From contig DAIUAL010000139.1 in the NCBI GenBank assembly GCA_036847245.1, forward strand, positions 1 to 9,005: DNA of 9,005 nt, read 5' to 3'. The notes below the pieces were generated by a model. That model saw only the letters and a program-made list of their open reading frames with translations, ran no database searches and was not told the origin of the DNA. The position numbers were made by a program, and so were the translations under genes. The stretch comes from UBA4661 sp002405405. Its GTDB lineage: Bacteria; Bacteroidota; Ignavibacteria; Kapaibacteriales; UBA4661. Positions 1-7,421 of this stretch are shown here, one piece after another (position 1 is the first letter of the stretch; every line of letters begins with the position of its first letter).

Positions 1-399
1 GATGATATTACCAATATACTCACCATCGGATTTGATTACGCCGTCAAGATAGACTTTTGTGGTGTAGGTAAAATCTTTTCCCAAGTATTCTAATGCCATA
101 GCAGTCGTATATACTTTCATTTTTGATGCGGGAATAAAAGACTTTGTTTCGTTGCGTGCGTAGATAATCTCTTTGCTTTTTGCGGGTGCAATGAATACTC
201 CGATGTGGGCAGAGTTAAGAACAGTATCGCTTAGTATAGCATTGAGGTCAGCACGTAGCTGGCGAATGCTTTTAGAGATCGTACTGTCGTTTTGCATGTC
301 TTGTGCAAAGAGCGGAAGTGCTGACACAAAAGCAAGCACAATAATTCTAATGAATTGCTGTACCAAAAACAATGCAAAGAAGCGAGTAATAAAGGTCAT
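1..399 (-). CDS. dacB: D-alanyl-D-alanine carboxypeptidase / PBP4-like (peptidase S13), N-terminal part only
   Basis: The 133 visible residues are the N-terminus; the rest lies beyond the left edge. A hydrophobic signal peptide covers about residues 1-33, with basic residues R6 and R18 and a plausible cleavage after ALPLFAQ, so the protein should be exported to the periplasm. After a short linker comes the active-site block PASKMKVYTTAMALEYLG (about 90-107). In it S92-x-x-K95 is the SxxK serine acylation motif, and the following TTAMALEYLG is typical of the S13 family, which trims or cleaves peptidoglycan cross-links. The family assignment rests on this one motif plus the signal peptide, because the SxN and KTG motifs are outside the window. 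The ATG at 399 has no Shine-Dalgarno sequence and lies 4 nt after the upstream gene's stop, so it is probably translated as the third gene of the aminotransferase unit. A beta-lactamase-like serine hydrolase is the main alternative. Confidence 0.85.
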   Translation of the reverse strand, partial: MTFITRFFALFLVQQFIRIIVLAFVSALPLFAQDMQNDSTISKSIRQLRADLNAILSDTVLNSAHIGVFIAPAKSKEIIYARNETKSFIPASKMKVYTTAMALEYLGKDFTYTTKVYLDGVIKSDGEYIGNII

Positions 400-403
400 A
401 GTG

Positions 404-1048
404 TCAGCGCGTGAAAATGGTTGTAATCATCTGATTGATACCTGTACGATAGATCGTATCGAAGATAGACGAAAAAAAATCTTCTTGGGCAAGCTGGGAA
501 ACGAGTACTGTAAGATCGTCCTGTGATGCACCGCAATGCTTTGCGCCTCGTATATGAGAATACATCTGATTTGTGCGACGTAAAACCATTAGTATGGCAA
601 CAATACAGAACTCTCGTAATAAGAGATCTACACCCGGTCGTGAAAGTGTTTTTCCATATCCCTCGATAATCATCCAATCATTGAGATCCGGTGTAATATT
701 CTCGAAACGTTCTCGCATGGCGGTATATGATGTCGTATAAATTTTTTGACATAGCTCTTCACCGCGTGATGTGAACAATGCAACATCATATTCAGAGCGC
801 GAAATGTCAAGCGCCATACCATGCTCTTGATAGACTTTGGCAAGTATTGTCATGCCTTCTATTGCCGCTGGAAAGCCAGCAAAAAGATATGACTGTAAAA
901 TAATTTCATAGCATGTACGTAGGGGAATATCTAGAGTCAATGCCATTCTTACATAGCGTTCTGTTGCTGTAGGATTGTTAATGGCCAGACTACCGGAGAG
1001 ACAGGCAAGGCAATGACGAACCGAACGAGTATGTGATGAATACGTCAT
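404..1048 (-). CDS. carboxymuconolactone decarboxylase (CMD/AhpD-like) family protein
   Basis: This 214-residue, probably cytoplasmic, all-alpha protein appears to hold two CMD-type halves. The first (about 38-70) has the pattern IPLRTCYEIILQSYLFAGFP. The second (about 125-183) reads as a gamma-carboxymuconolactone decarboxylase core: YGKTLSRPGVDLLLREF, then HIRGAKHCGASQDDL. E146, C148 and H165 occupy the usual conserved places. The CxxC pair that makes AhpD a peroxidase-type redox protein is absent, so peroxidase activity is unlikely. No beta-ketoadipate pathway genes adjoin it, so true PcaC activity is also unsupported, and the substrate is unknown. The start codon ATG at 1048 overlaps the aminotransferase stop as ATGA, implying translational coupling. 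The stop is 4 nt before the carboxypeptidase start. Family call is firm, function is open. Confidence 0.85.
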   Translation of the reverse strand: MTYSSHTRSVRHCLACLSGSLAINNPTATERYVRMALTLDIPLRTCYEIILQSYLFAGFPAAIEGMTILAKVYQEHGMALDISRSEYDVALFTSRGEELCQKIYTTSYTAMRERFENITPDLNDWMIIEGYGKTLSRPGVDLLLREFCIVAILMVLRRTNQMYSHIRGAKHCGASQDDLTVLVSQLAQEDFFSSIFDTIYRTGINQMITTIFTR

Positions 1049-2217
1049 GATCCTATTTTCGATACTGTCAGTGCTTCACAAAATATAGTTTGCATTGCGG
1101 ATACGCCAGCACCCGGTATGATCCTTGAACCTGTTAATATGAGGCACTGTTCAATTGCTGACATTACAGCAAGCATATCGGCTTGGTCGTAATATCCTAA
1201 ATGCGAAATACGAAAAATAATATCTTTTACACTATCTTGTCCCGCTGCTGTCGTAATACGGAAACGCTCTTTTAATAGCTTAAGAAATGTTTTGCCTTGA
1301 TTTGGTGTGTCAGTAGGGAGAAATACAGACGTAACAGCATGAGAGCCGGACGCACCGTAGAGTTTTAATCCTACGGCTTCGATGCCTTTGCGTAAAGATT
1401 TCGAGAGCAGTGCATGGCGTTGCCACACGGCTTCGATACCCTCTTCGCGGAGCATGGTTAATGCTTTATCGAGTCCAATAATTAAACTGACAGCCGGAGT
1501 CCAAGGGGTTGAATTATCGGCGTATGCTTTTTGTGCCTCATGCAGATTGAAATAATACGAGCGTGGAGTAATTGTTTTTGCCTTAGTCCATGCACGTTCT
1601 GAGAGCGTAATAAATGCTAGACCCGGGGGAATCATTAATCCTTTTTGTGAACCAGTAAAAACAACATCTAATCCCCATTCGTCAGTGCGGCATTCATGGG
1701 AGCCAATGGATGTTACGCCGTCGATAATGACAAGAGCCGTATTGCTTTCTTCGCGGACGATACGCGCCATTGTTTTAATGTCGGTATATACGCCAGTTGA
1801 TGTTTCGCTATGCACAAACCACACAAAGCTTGCGTCTGCATGTTCGCGCAGGCAGGCACGAACTTGTTCTTCGGTTGGTGCATGACCCCAATCCACCATG
1901 ATTTCAACGACATTGATGCCATAACCTTTTGCCATAGCACTCCATCGTTCAGCAATTTTACCATTATTTATCACAATACCTTTTTCTCCAGCATGAAAAA
2001 GAGAGGCAATGGTTGCTTCCGCCGCTCCTGTACCCGATGCCGTTAAGGTCAGTACAGGTTGTTGTGTACAAAAAAGATATTGCAACTGCGTATTGACTCG
2101 TTGCATGATGGCAATAAATTCCGGGTTGCGGTGATGGATAATCGGTTCCGCCATTGCGAGTGCAACATGTTCGGGAATTGGTGTTGGACCAGGCGTAAAT
2201 AAACGTGTTTTGTGCAT
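1045..2217 (-). CDS. class V aminotransferase, serine-pyruvate / alanine-glyoxylate type
   Basis: A 390-residue PLP-dependent aminotransferase of normal length for the family. The N-terminus RLFTPGPTPIPEHV followed by PIIHHRNPEF (about 5-34) is the family hallmark. SGTGA at 61-65 is the phosphate-binding turn, D166 in VIIDGVTSIG should pair with the pyridine nitrogen, and K192 in VFTGSQKGLMIPPG forms the Schiff base. TPWTP (237-241) and R336 in FRISHLGY, the likely substrate-carboxylate binder, complete the active site. Such enzymes transfer an amino group from serine or alanine to glyoxylate or pyruvate. Relatives supply serine/glycine metabolism, and the exact substrates cannot be read from sequence. 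The start at ATG 2217 agrees with the family N-terminus and has no Shine-Dalgarno sequence. It is the first gene of its unit, downstream of the ftsH terminator, and ends in an ATGA overlap with the CMD gene. Confidence 0.93.
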   Translation of the reverse strand: MHKTRLFTPGPTPIPEHVALAMAEPIIHHRNPEFIAIMQRVNTQLQYLFCTQQPVLTLTASGTGAAEATIASLFHAGEKGIVINNGKIAERWSAMAKGYGINVVEIMVDWGHAPTEEQVRACLREHADASFVWFVHSETSTGVYTDIKTMARIVREESNTALVIIDGVTSIGSHECRTDEWGLDVVFTGSQKGLMIPPGLAFITLSERAWTKAKTITPRSYYFNLHEAQKAYADNSTPWTPAVSLIIGLDKALTMLREEGIEAVWQRHALLSKSLRKGIEAVGLKLYGASGSHAVTSVFLPTDTPNQGKTFLKLLKERFRITTAAGQDSVKDIIFRISHLGYYDQADMLAVMSAIEQCLILTGSRIIPGAGVSAMQTIFCEALTVSKIGS

Positions 2218-2264
2218 ACGTGAAGAAAAGTAATAATGTGAAAGAATATCAACCTAAAATAGAA

Positions 2265-2293
2265 ACCGCACAAAGAAAACTACTTTGTGCGGT
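2265..2293 (-). terminator. probable rho-independent terminator of ftsH
   Basis: A perfect 11-bp inverted repeat (ACCGCACAAAG / CTTTGTGCGGT) with a 7-nt loop begins 27 nt after the ftsH stop. Read on the minus strand, the stem is followed by TTTCTATTTT, an interrupted T-tract. It separates ftsH from the aminotransferase, so the aminotransferase unit probably has its own promoter in 2218-2264, although I could not recognise one there. Confidence 0.75.
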
Positions 2294-2320
2294 CGTTGTT
2301 AGTCAAGAAGAATGAACTTC

Positions 2321-4375
2321 TTATACCGCTGTTGTGGGCGATGATGTCGATGGGGCATCGTTCGCCGGTCGCAGTAATTCGCGTGTGAGTTTGGACGTGA
2401 TTGGCAACTCTTCGCCGCGGATGATCATATCAAGTTCTTCACCATCGAGGATTTCACGTTCGAGGAGAATTTTTGATGTTTTGTGAAGTAATTCAATATT
2501 GTCTTGCAAAAGCTTCTCAGCACTATGCATTGCGCCGAGGACGATCCTGCGTACTTCACTATCAATAAGTCGTGCTGTTTCATCGCTATGATTACGCGGA
2601 TGTGAAATCTCTCGTGCAAGGAACATTTCTTCTTCTTTGTTCGCATAGTTCAGAGGACCAATCGTATCTGACATGCCCCATTCTGTTACCATTTTGCGAG
2701 CAAGAGCCGTGCAACGTTCAATGTCATTCTGCGCACCGGTTGTTACTTGATTAAAGACAACACGTTCTGCCGCACGACCTGCAAGCAGGGTAATGAGGCG
2801 CGTTTCAATATAATCGCGCGACATCGAATGCAGATCTTCTTTCGGCAGATATGAGGTTACACCAAGCGCACGTCCGCGCGGGATAATCGTTACTTTATGG
2901 ACCGGATCGCTGTAGGGTAGAAGTTTGCCGGCAAGCGCATGACCCATTTCATGATAAGCAGTTACTTCTTTATCTTTTTCGGAAATCACCATACTCTTGC
3001 GCTCGACACCCATGATGATTTTGTCTTTGGCATTTTCAATGTCAGACATGGTAACTTTGTCGCTATCACGGCGCGCCGCTAAGAGAGCCGCTTCATTGAT
3101 AAGATTTGCCAAGTCAGCACCCGACAAGCCCGGAGTACCGCGTGCAATCGTATTCAACTCGACATCATCGCCGAGAGGTACATTACGAACATGCACTTTG
3201 AGAATGCCTTCACGACCTTTGACATCGGGGCGATCAACAACAACTTGACGGTCGAATCGACCCGGACGCATAAGCGCAGGATCAAGTACGTCAGGGCGAT
3301 TAGTCGCGGCAATCATAATGATGCCGGAGTTCTGTTCAAAGCCGTCCATTTCAACTAAAAGTTGGTTCAGTGTTTGCTCGCGCGCATCATGTCCACCGCC
3401 AAGACCTGCGCCACGTTGGCGACCAACAGCATCAATTTCATCGATGAAAATAATGCACGGAGCATTCTTTTTGGCTTGTTCAAAGAGATCACGAACACGG
3501 CTTGCACCAACACCGACAAACATTTCTACGAAATCGGCACCCGACATCGAGAAGAAGGGTACTTCGGCTTCGCCAGCGACGGCACGGGCAAGAAGTGTCT
3601 TGCCTGTACCCGGAGGACCCAGCATTAATACGCCACGGGGAATTTTACCACCTAAACGCTGAAACTTGGTGGGATCGCGTAAAAAGTCAATGATTTCTTG
3701 TAATTCTTCTTTAGCCTCGTCCGCACCGGCAACATCACTGAATGTAACTTTGGTTTGATTCTCATTGAGCAGGCGTGCCCGTGCTTTACCAAAGCTAAAT
3801 ATCCCACGACCACCGCCACCATTTTGCATACGACGCATAATGACAATGTACACACCAATAAGCACAGCCCATGGTAAAATGGAAATTAATGCACCCCACC
3901 AAGGGTTATCACCTTCTTCATAGCGGAAGACGATACCTTTGGTCATCCAGTCTTTTTCGACTTGAGAATCGAGAACACCAATTTTTGTCACGAATTGCGT
4001 AATGTCAATAGTCTCATTACGTCCATTGCGCTCACGAAAAATAGTCGCTTTTTCTTTAAGTGTGCCATGAAACTCATAATCGTTAAGCTGGGACTTTGTT
4101 ATAATTGCCGAACGAATTTTACTCTCATCCAAGAACTGTCGGTACTCTGAATAAGTAATTGGCCATTCGGATTTTTGCCCACCATTGAACAGCATATACA
4201 TGACGATAACACCGCCAAAAATGCTTAACCAAATCAGTACGGTGCGCATAACTTTACCGAAGCCGGAGTCATCATCATCACCACGAAAACCCATACCATT
4301 CTTATTGATTGGCTTACGCTTTTTGGGCTTGGGCGGCTCGTGTTCATTACCTTTTTTTCGTTCATCAATTGACAT
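2321..4375 (-). CDS. ftsH: ATP-dependent zinc metalloprotease FtsH
   Basis: A 684-residue membrane-anchored AAA+ protease that extracts and degrades misfolded or short-lived membrane and cytosolic proteins. In order: a lysine-rich cytosolic leader (about 1-40), TM1 (about 43-64), a periplasmic domain (about 65-160), TM2 (about 161-181), the AAA+ module and the M41 peptidase. The Walker A motif is GPPGTGKT (253-260), the pore loop is MFVG (285-288), Walker B is IIFIDEID (308-315), and the second region of homology is ATNRPDVLDPALMRPGRFDR (357-376). The zinc site is HEMGH (475-479), with D551 in TTGAQNDIE as the third ligand. An in-frame ATG 24 nt upstream exists, but the start at 4375 is chosen because AAGGAG precedes it by 6 nt. 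The C-terminal tail is rich in Ser, Thr and Pro. It is the last gene of the tilS-hpt-ftsH group, 142 bp after hpt, so it may also have its own promoter. Confidence 0.98.
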   Translation of the reverse strand: MSIDERKKGNEHEPPKPKKRKPINKNGMGFRGDDDDSGFGKVMRTVLIWLSIFGGVIVMYMLFNGGQKSEWPITYSEYRQFLDESKIRSAIITKSQLNDYEFHGTLKEKATIFRERNGRNETIDITQFVTKIGVLDSQVEKDWMTKGIVFRYEEGDNPWWGALISILPWAVLIGVYIVIMRRMQNGGGGRGIFSFGKARARLLNENQTKVTFSDVAGADEAKEELQEIIDFLRDPTKFQRLGGKIPRGVLMLGPPGTGKTLLARAVAGEAEVPFFSMSGADFVEMFVGVGASRVRDLFEQAKKNAPCIIFIDEIDAVGRQRGAGLGGGHDAREQTLNQLLVEMDGFEQNSGIIMIAATNRPDVLDPALMRPGRFDRQVVVDRPDVKGREGILKVHVRNVPLGDDVELNTIARGTPGLSGADLANLINEAALLAARRDSDKVTMSDIENAKDKIIMGVERKSMVISEKDKEVTAYHEMGHALAGKLLPYSDPVHKVTIIPRGRALGVTSYLPKEDLHSMSRDYIETRLITLLAGRAAERVVFNQVTTGAQNDIERCTALARKMVTEWGMSDTIGPLNYANKEEEMFLAREISHPRNHSDETARLIDSEVRRIVLGAMHSAEKLLQDNIELLHKTSKILLEREILDGEELDMIIRGEELPITSKLTRELLRPANDAPSTSSPTTAV

Positions 4376-4381
4376 AAGTAT

Positions 4382-4387
4382 CTCCTT
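4382..4387 (-). promoter_or_regulatory. ftsH: Shine-Dalgarno site that fixes the ftsH start
   Basis: On the minus strand AAGGAG lies 6 nt before the ATG at 4375. It falls inside the reading frame that opens at the upstream ATG (4399), which argues for the shorter 684-residue protein. It is the only strong Shine-Dalgarno sequence in front of any gene in this window. Confidence 0.85.
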
Positions 4388-4517
4388 ACAGAAAGGCATG
4401 TAAAATTCATCAAATAGTTATACTAATATTCATCGTCAGCAGTGCACTATGAAGGGCTTCAACATCAAAGGCAGAGCAAAACATTCCCCGCAATATTTTT
4501 TTGATTATTCTTGCGTA

Positions 4518-5093
4518 TTATTCTTCGGCTTCATCTGATACTACGACATAAATGTCTGAAAGGTTGCGACCTAATTCGCCATAATCTAAACCATAGCCAA
4601 CAACAAAGAGCGGATCAATGCTAAAACCCACGTATTTGATCTGCACATCACCCATATACATTGCAGGCTTGATGAGTAGTGTTGCCACTTCGATAGAAGC
4701 AGGGTGTAAAGATTGAAGCGACTCAATAATTTTTGATAAAGTTAGTCCGGTATCAACGATATCTTCGGTGATAAGAACATGTTTACCTTCTAGTGAAGTA
4801 AAAGGTAAATCCTGCATGACAACGTGACCGGAAGAAGGCATACTCGAACCATAGCTGCTCGCACGAATAAATTCAACCGTATGGGGGGTGTCAAGTGTAC
4901 GTGAGAGATCAGAGGTAAAGATATATCCACCTTTAAGCACTGAGAGGAGAAGGAGATCCTTTCCGGCATAGTCTTGGTCGATACGCTTGCCGAGTTGTTG
5001 TACCTGCTCGGCAATATCTTTGCGAGAGTACAACAGCGTGAATGTTTTGTCGTGCAAACGTACGAGAGAAGAATGTGTATGTTGTGCCGTCAT
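4518..5093 (-). CDS. hpt: hypoxanthine phosphoribosyltransferase
   Basis: A 191-residue cytosolic purine-salvage enzyme that converts hypoxanthine (usually also guanine) and PRPP to IMP/GMP. Visible motifs are LKGGYIF (53-59), the flexible-loop signature SSYGSSMPSSG (79-89), and the PRPP-binding signature VLITEDIVDTGLTL (106-119). In the last, E110/D111 and the catalytic base D114 are intact. LLIKPAM (139-145) carries the purine-contacting lysine K142, and VVGYGLDYGELGRNL (164-178) closes the active site. Length matches the roughly 180-residue family. The frame extends upstream to a TTG at 5138, but the ATG at 5093 is preferred because homology begins shortly after it. Neither has a Shine-Dalgarno sequence. 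It sits 96 bp after tilS and 142 bp before ftsH, the gene order found in many bacteria, including Bacillus subtilis. Confidence 0.95.
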   Translation of the reverse strand: MTAQHTHSSLVRLHDKTFTLLYSRKDIAEQVQQLGKRIDQDYAGKDLLLLSVLKGGYIFTSDLSRTLDTPHTVEFIRASSYGSSMPSSGHVVMQDLPFTSLEGKHVLITEDIVDTGLTLSKIIESLQSLHPASIEVATLLIKPAMYMGDVQIKYVGFSIDPLFVVGYGLDYGELGRNLSDIYVVVSDEAEE

Positions 5094-5189
5094 AGCAAGA
5101 GGCAATTCTGAACAAACGATTGCTTGATGAATAAGCAAGAAATTATCATCTTATCTTCAAAAATACGAGTTCGCTTTCAATAGATACGA

Positions 5190-7421
5190 TTATTTGCCAA
5201 GAGTTTCGTTATTCGGCGATTCTGTTTTCGAAGTATTCTGCTTTGTTGAAACAGAATTTGGTTGAATTTCTATCCGAAGTGCGGTAATTGTTGTCGATTG
5301 CAATTTGAATTTTTCGCTGATTCGGACACCAATAATCCACAAAATTTCATTGCCAAGAGCAAGTACCGGGACCGATGATCGCAAATGAAGAGGGATCTTT
5401 TGATTAGCAAGAAAGTCACCAATTGTCACAGGTGTTGTCATGCCGAGCGGTTGAAAAATATCATCTGGCTTCCATGCACGAAGCATGAGTGTTCGTGAGA
5501 CTTTGCTTGCATCGAAGAATTCCACGCCAAGAGGTTGATCAAAAACAATGTGTGAGCGTGCAATTTCCGAACATTTAACGCTCATAGTTGGAAGTATGAT
5601 CCCTTTGAGACTTTTCTTGGTGTCGATAAGAGCAGGTGTTAGTGTATGGTGTGCTGTTTTGGCAATGATGAGAGTATCACGCTCGCGAAATGCTGTCCAA
5701 TGTTTATTGATATGATGATGCGCACCGGACTCACTCTGTAAAAGAGCCAAAATACGCTCAACACTACTGTACGATAGTGCCGGAATAGCCAATAACCGTG
5801 TTGCAATGTGTTGGATGATTTCACCCTGTAAAAAGCGTTCATGAAGTGCAAGTTGAGAGCATGAAATTTTTGTGTAAAACTCTTTCTGCTCAGGTGCAAT
5901 AAACTTGATAAGTCGTGTAACAGTTTTTTGTATGTAATCATCCGCGCCGGCAAGAATTGTTGCAGTGCGCGTTAACGTTTCATGAATATTAGGTGCAAAA
6001 TCTGTTTTGATAGCAGGGAGCAATTGATGTCGAATTTTATTGCGGGTGTATACCATCATCATATTAGAAGAATCCTCGCGCCATGTCACACCATAGCTGT
6101 TGTTGTAGGAAAGAAGTTCTTCTTTAGTATGAAGCAAAAGCGGGCGAATGAGAGCTGCATTATGCGTTAAACTACGTTGCATCCTCATCCCTGAGAGACC
6201 GGTTAGACCGGAGCCACGCATAAGGTTGAGTAAAAATGTTTCAGCAGAATCATCACTTGTATGAGCTGTGCAAACAGCAGAGCAGGACAATTCCTCAGCA
6301 AGCATTGCAAAGCATTCGTAGCGTAGACTGCGTGCAGCATGCTCCATACTCAAGCCATATTTTCGCATATGAGAGCGGACATCAATTGTTGCAATCGTAC
6401 AAGGAAGTCCATATTCTTCTGCTTTTCTTTTGACAAACTCTGCATCATCAGCCGATTCTTGTGAGCGAAGTTGATGATTGCAGTGAACGACATGGAGATG
6501 ATATTTCTGCATCCGGCTTAAGCGTGCAAGAATGTCAAGTAATGCCATTGAATCTGCGCCACCACTGACTGCACATAAAATTTTTGCACCGATGGGTAAA
6601 CTTAAATCTTCTCGAAAATAACGACCGACTTGTACGTGAATCGTATGTTCAAGAGTACGTACAGCCGCTTGAGACGATTCGGGTACAGAAGAGTAATGTT
6701 CGTATCGAATTGACTCATTATGTTCTTTTGTTTGTGATACAGAAGCATGTGCATGAATTAATCGATAAAGAAAATTCAAGCGTTCTGTTTCCTTCTCTTG
6801 CTGAAAATCGCGCTGGGTGTCTTTACCGGATTGATAATCACGCATTTCTCTACGAGGAGTCTTGCGCTCCTCGCGTTGTTCCTTTGCTCGAGGAAGAGTA
6901 CCCGCAGGCGAAGTCCCCGGATGAGGGTCATCGGTTTGAGGTATCCCATGCCGATCAGGTATAGATACGACTGTATCAGTAGTTTCAATTGGTAAAGAAC
7001 GTTTCGTGTCTGTACGCTTGTCTCTGGGTAGTACAGCAGGGTCGTCATGGAACAACTGGAATCGTTCGTTACTGTGTGCACGGATTTGAGGACGTAAGAG
7101 CGCACCGATTGAGCTATGAGTACCAATCAATTTGCGCTGATGCTCGGCAAATTCATGGAATGACGCACGTTCTGCTTTGGCGACCGAAGTCAACGAAAGC
7201 TCGTGTTGGAGAGTACTTGTTGCGCTCGTTGGAAGGAGAATCTCTGCCGAGATATGAGGTGTATTCACACGCTTTAATATACGAAGCGCAGAGTGGTGTT
7301 CCTTGCGGAGAACATGTGTAGGTTCCGCAGGACCACGAGGGAAAAGTTGTGTTTTCACAGAAAAAAAATGATCAAATGTGTTTGCACAGTAACTAAGCAA
7401 GAAGAGCAGAATGATGCTCAT
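5190..7421 (-). CDS. tilS: tRNA(Ile)-lysidine synthetase TilS with long N-terminal extension
   Basis: TilS uses ATP and lysine to turn C34 of the CAU-anticodon tRNA-Ile into lysidine, allowing AUA decoding. The catalytic core begins near residue 265: PP-loop SGGADS (286-291), VVHCNHQLRSQES (311-323), AHTSDDSAETFLLNLMRGSG (386-405), RNKIRHQLLP (460-469). A TilS C-terminal domain covers about 648-706 (AWKPDDIFQPLGM, then GDFLANQKIP). The frame as given encodes 743 residues against the usual 430-470. Residues 1-260 are extra: a hydrophobic start (MSIILLFLLSYC), then a hydrophilic, probably disordered part with a charged stretch at 178-214. The start is uncertain. ATG 7421 overlaps the end of dus by 29 nt and lacks a Shine-Dalgarno sequence, while ATG 6845 (551 residues) and TTG 6779 (529 residues) are alternatives. 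No ATG, GTG or TTG lies in frame between 6779 and the PP-loop, so some extension is certain. Confidence 0.9.
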   Translation of the reverse strand: MSIILLFLLSYCANTFDHFFSVKTQLFPRGPAEPTHVLRKEHHSALRILKRVNTPHISAEILLPTSATSTLQHELSLTSVAKAERASFHEFAEHQRKLIGTHSSIGALLRPQIRAHSNERFQLFHDDPAVLPRDKRTDTKRSLPIETTDTVVSIPDRHGIPQTDDPHPGTSPAGTLPRAKEQREERKTPRREMRDYQSGKDTQRDFQQEKETERLNFLYRLIHAHASVSQTKEHNESIRYEHYSSVPESSQAAVRTLEHTIHVQVGRYFREDLSLPIGAKILCAVSGGADSMALLDILARLSRMQKYHLHVVHCNHQLRSQESADDAEFVKRKAEEYGLPCTIATIDVRSHMRKYGLSMEHAARSLRYECFAMLAEELSCSAVCTAHTSDDSAETFLLNLMRGSGLTGLSGMRMQRSLTHNAALIRPLLLHTKEELLSYNNSYGVTWREDSSNMMMVYTRNKIRHQLLPAIKTDFAPNIHETLTRTATILAGADDYIQKTVTRLIKFIAPEQKEFYTKISCSQLALHERFLQGEIIQHIATRLLAIPALSYSSVERILALLQSESGAHHHINKHWTAFRERDTLIIAKTAHHTLTPALIDTKKSLKGIILPTMSVKCSEIARSHIVFDQPLGVEFFDASKVSRTLMLRAWKPDDIFQPLGMTTPVTIGDFLANQKIPLHLRSSVPVLALGNEILWIIGVRISEKFKLQSTTITALRIEIQPNSVSTKQNTSKTESPNNETLGK

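Noticed and set aside
173..526. Plus-strand open frame of 117 codons across the carboxypeptidase/CMD junction
   Set aside because: It is antisense to two well-supported genes, one with a signal peptide and SxxK motif, and its translation resembles no family.
404..1048. AhpD alkylhydroperoxidase
   Set aside because: The CxxC pair required for AhpD redox chemistry is absent; only family-level resemblance to CMD proteins remains.
3318..3662. Plus-strand open frames antisense to the ftsH AAA+ region
   Set aside because: They mirror the constrained, GC-richer codons of the Walker and SRH region of ftsH and show no independent coding signs.
3925..3960. A changed or inactive FtsH suggested by HEMGH instead of the commoner HEAGH
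   Set aside because: The HExxH zinc motif, the third ligand Asp and all ATPase motifs are intact, so the Ala-to-Met change is a neutral variant of the two non-ligand positions. The motif itself lies near 2940-2955, not in this periplasmic-domain region.
5120..5138. TTGCTT...AAGCAA hairpin in the hpt leader as a riboswitch or attenuator
   Set aside because: The stem is only 6 bp with a 7-nt loop and no conserved riboswitch core; the leader is under 100 bp, and no purine-riboswitch junction is visible.
6584..7321. Several open frames on the plus strand and one on the minus strand opposite or beside the TilS extension
   Set aside because: They have no recognisable motif, no ribosome-binding site and erratic composition. 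The tilS frame is longer and continuous with a certain gene, so these are probably by-products of a stretch with few stops.
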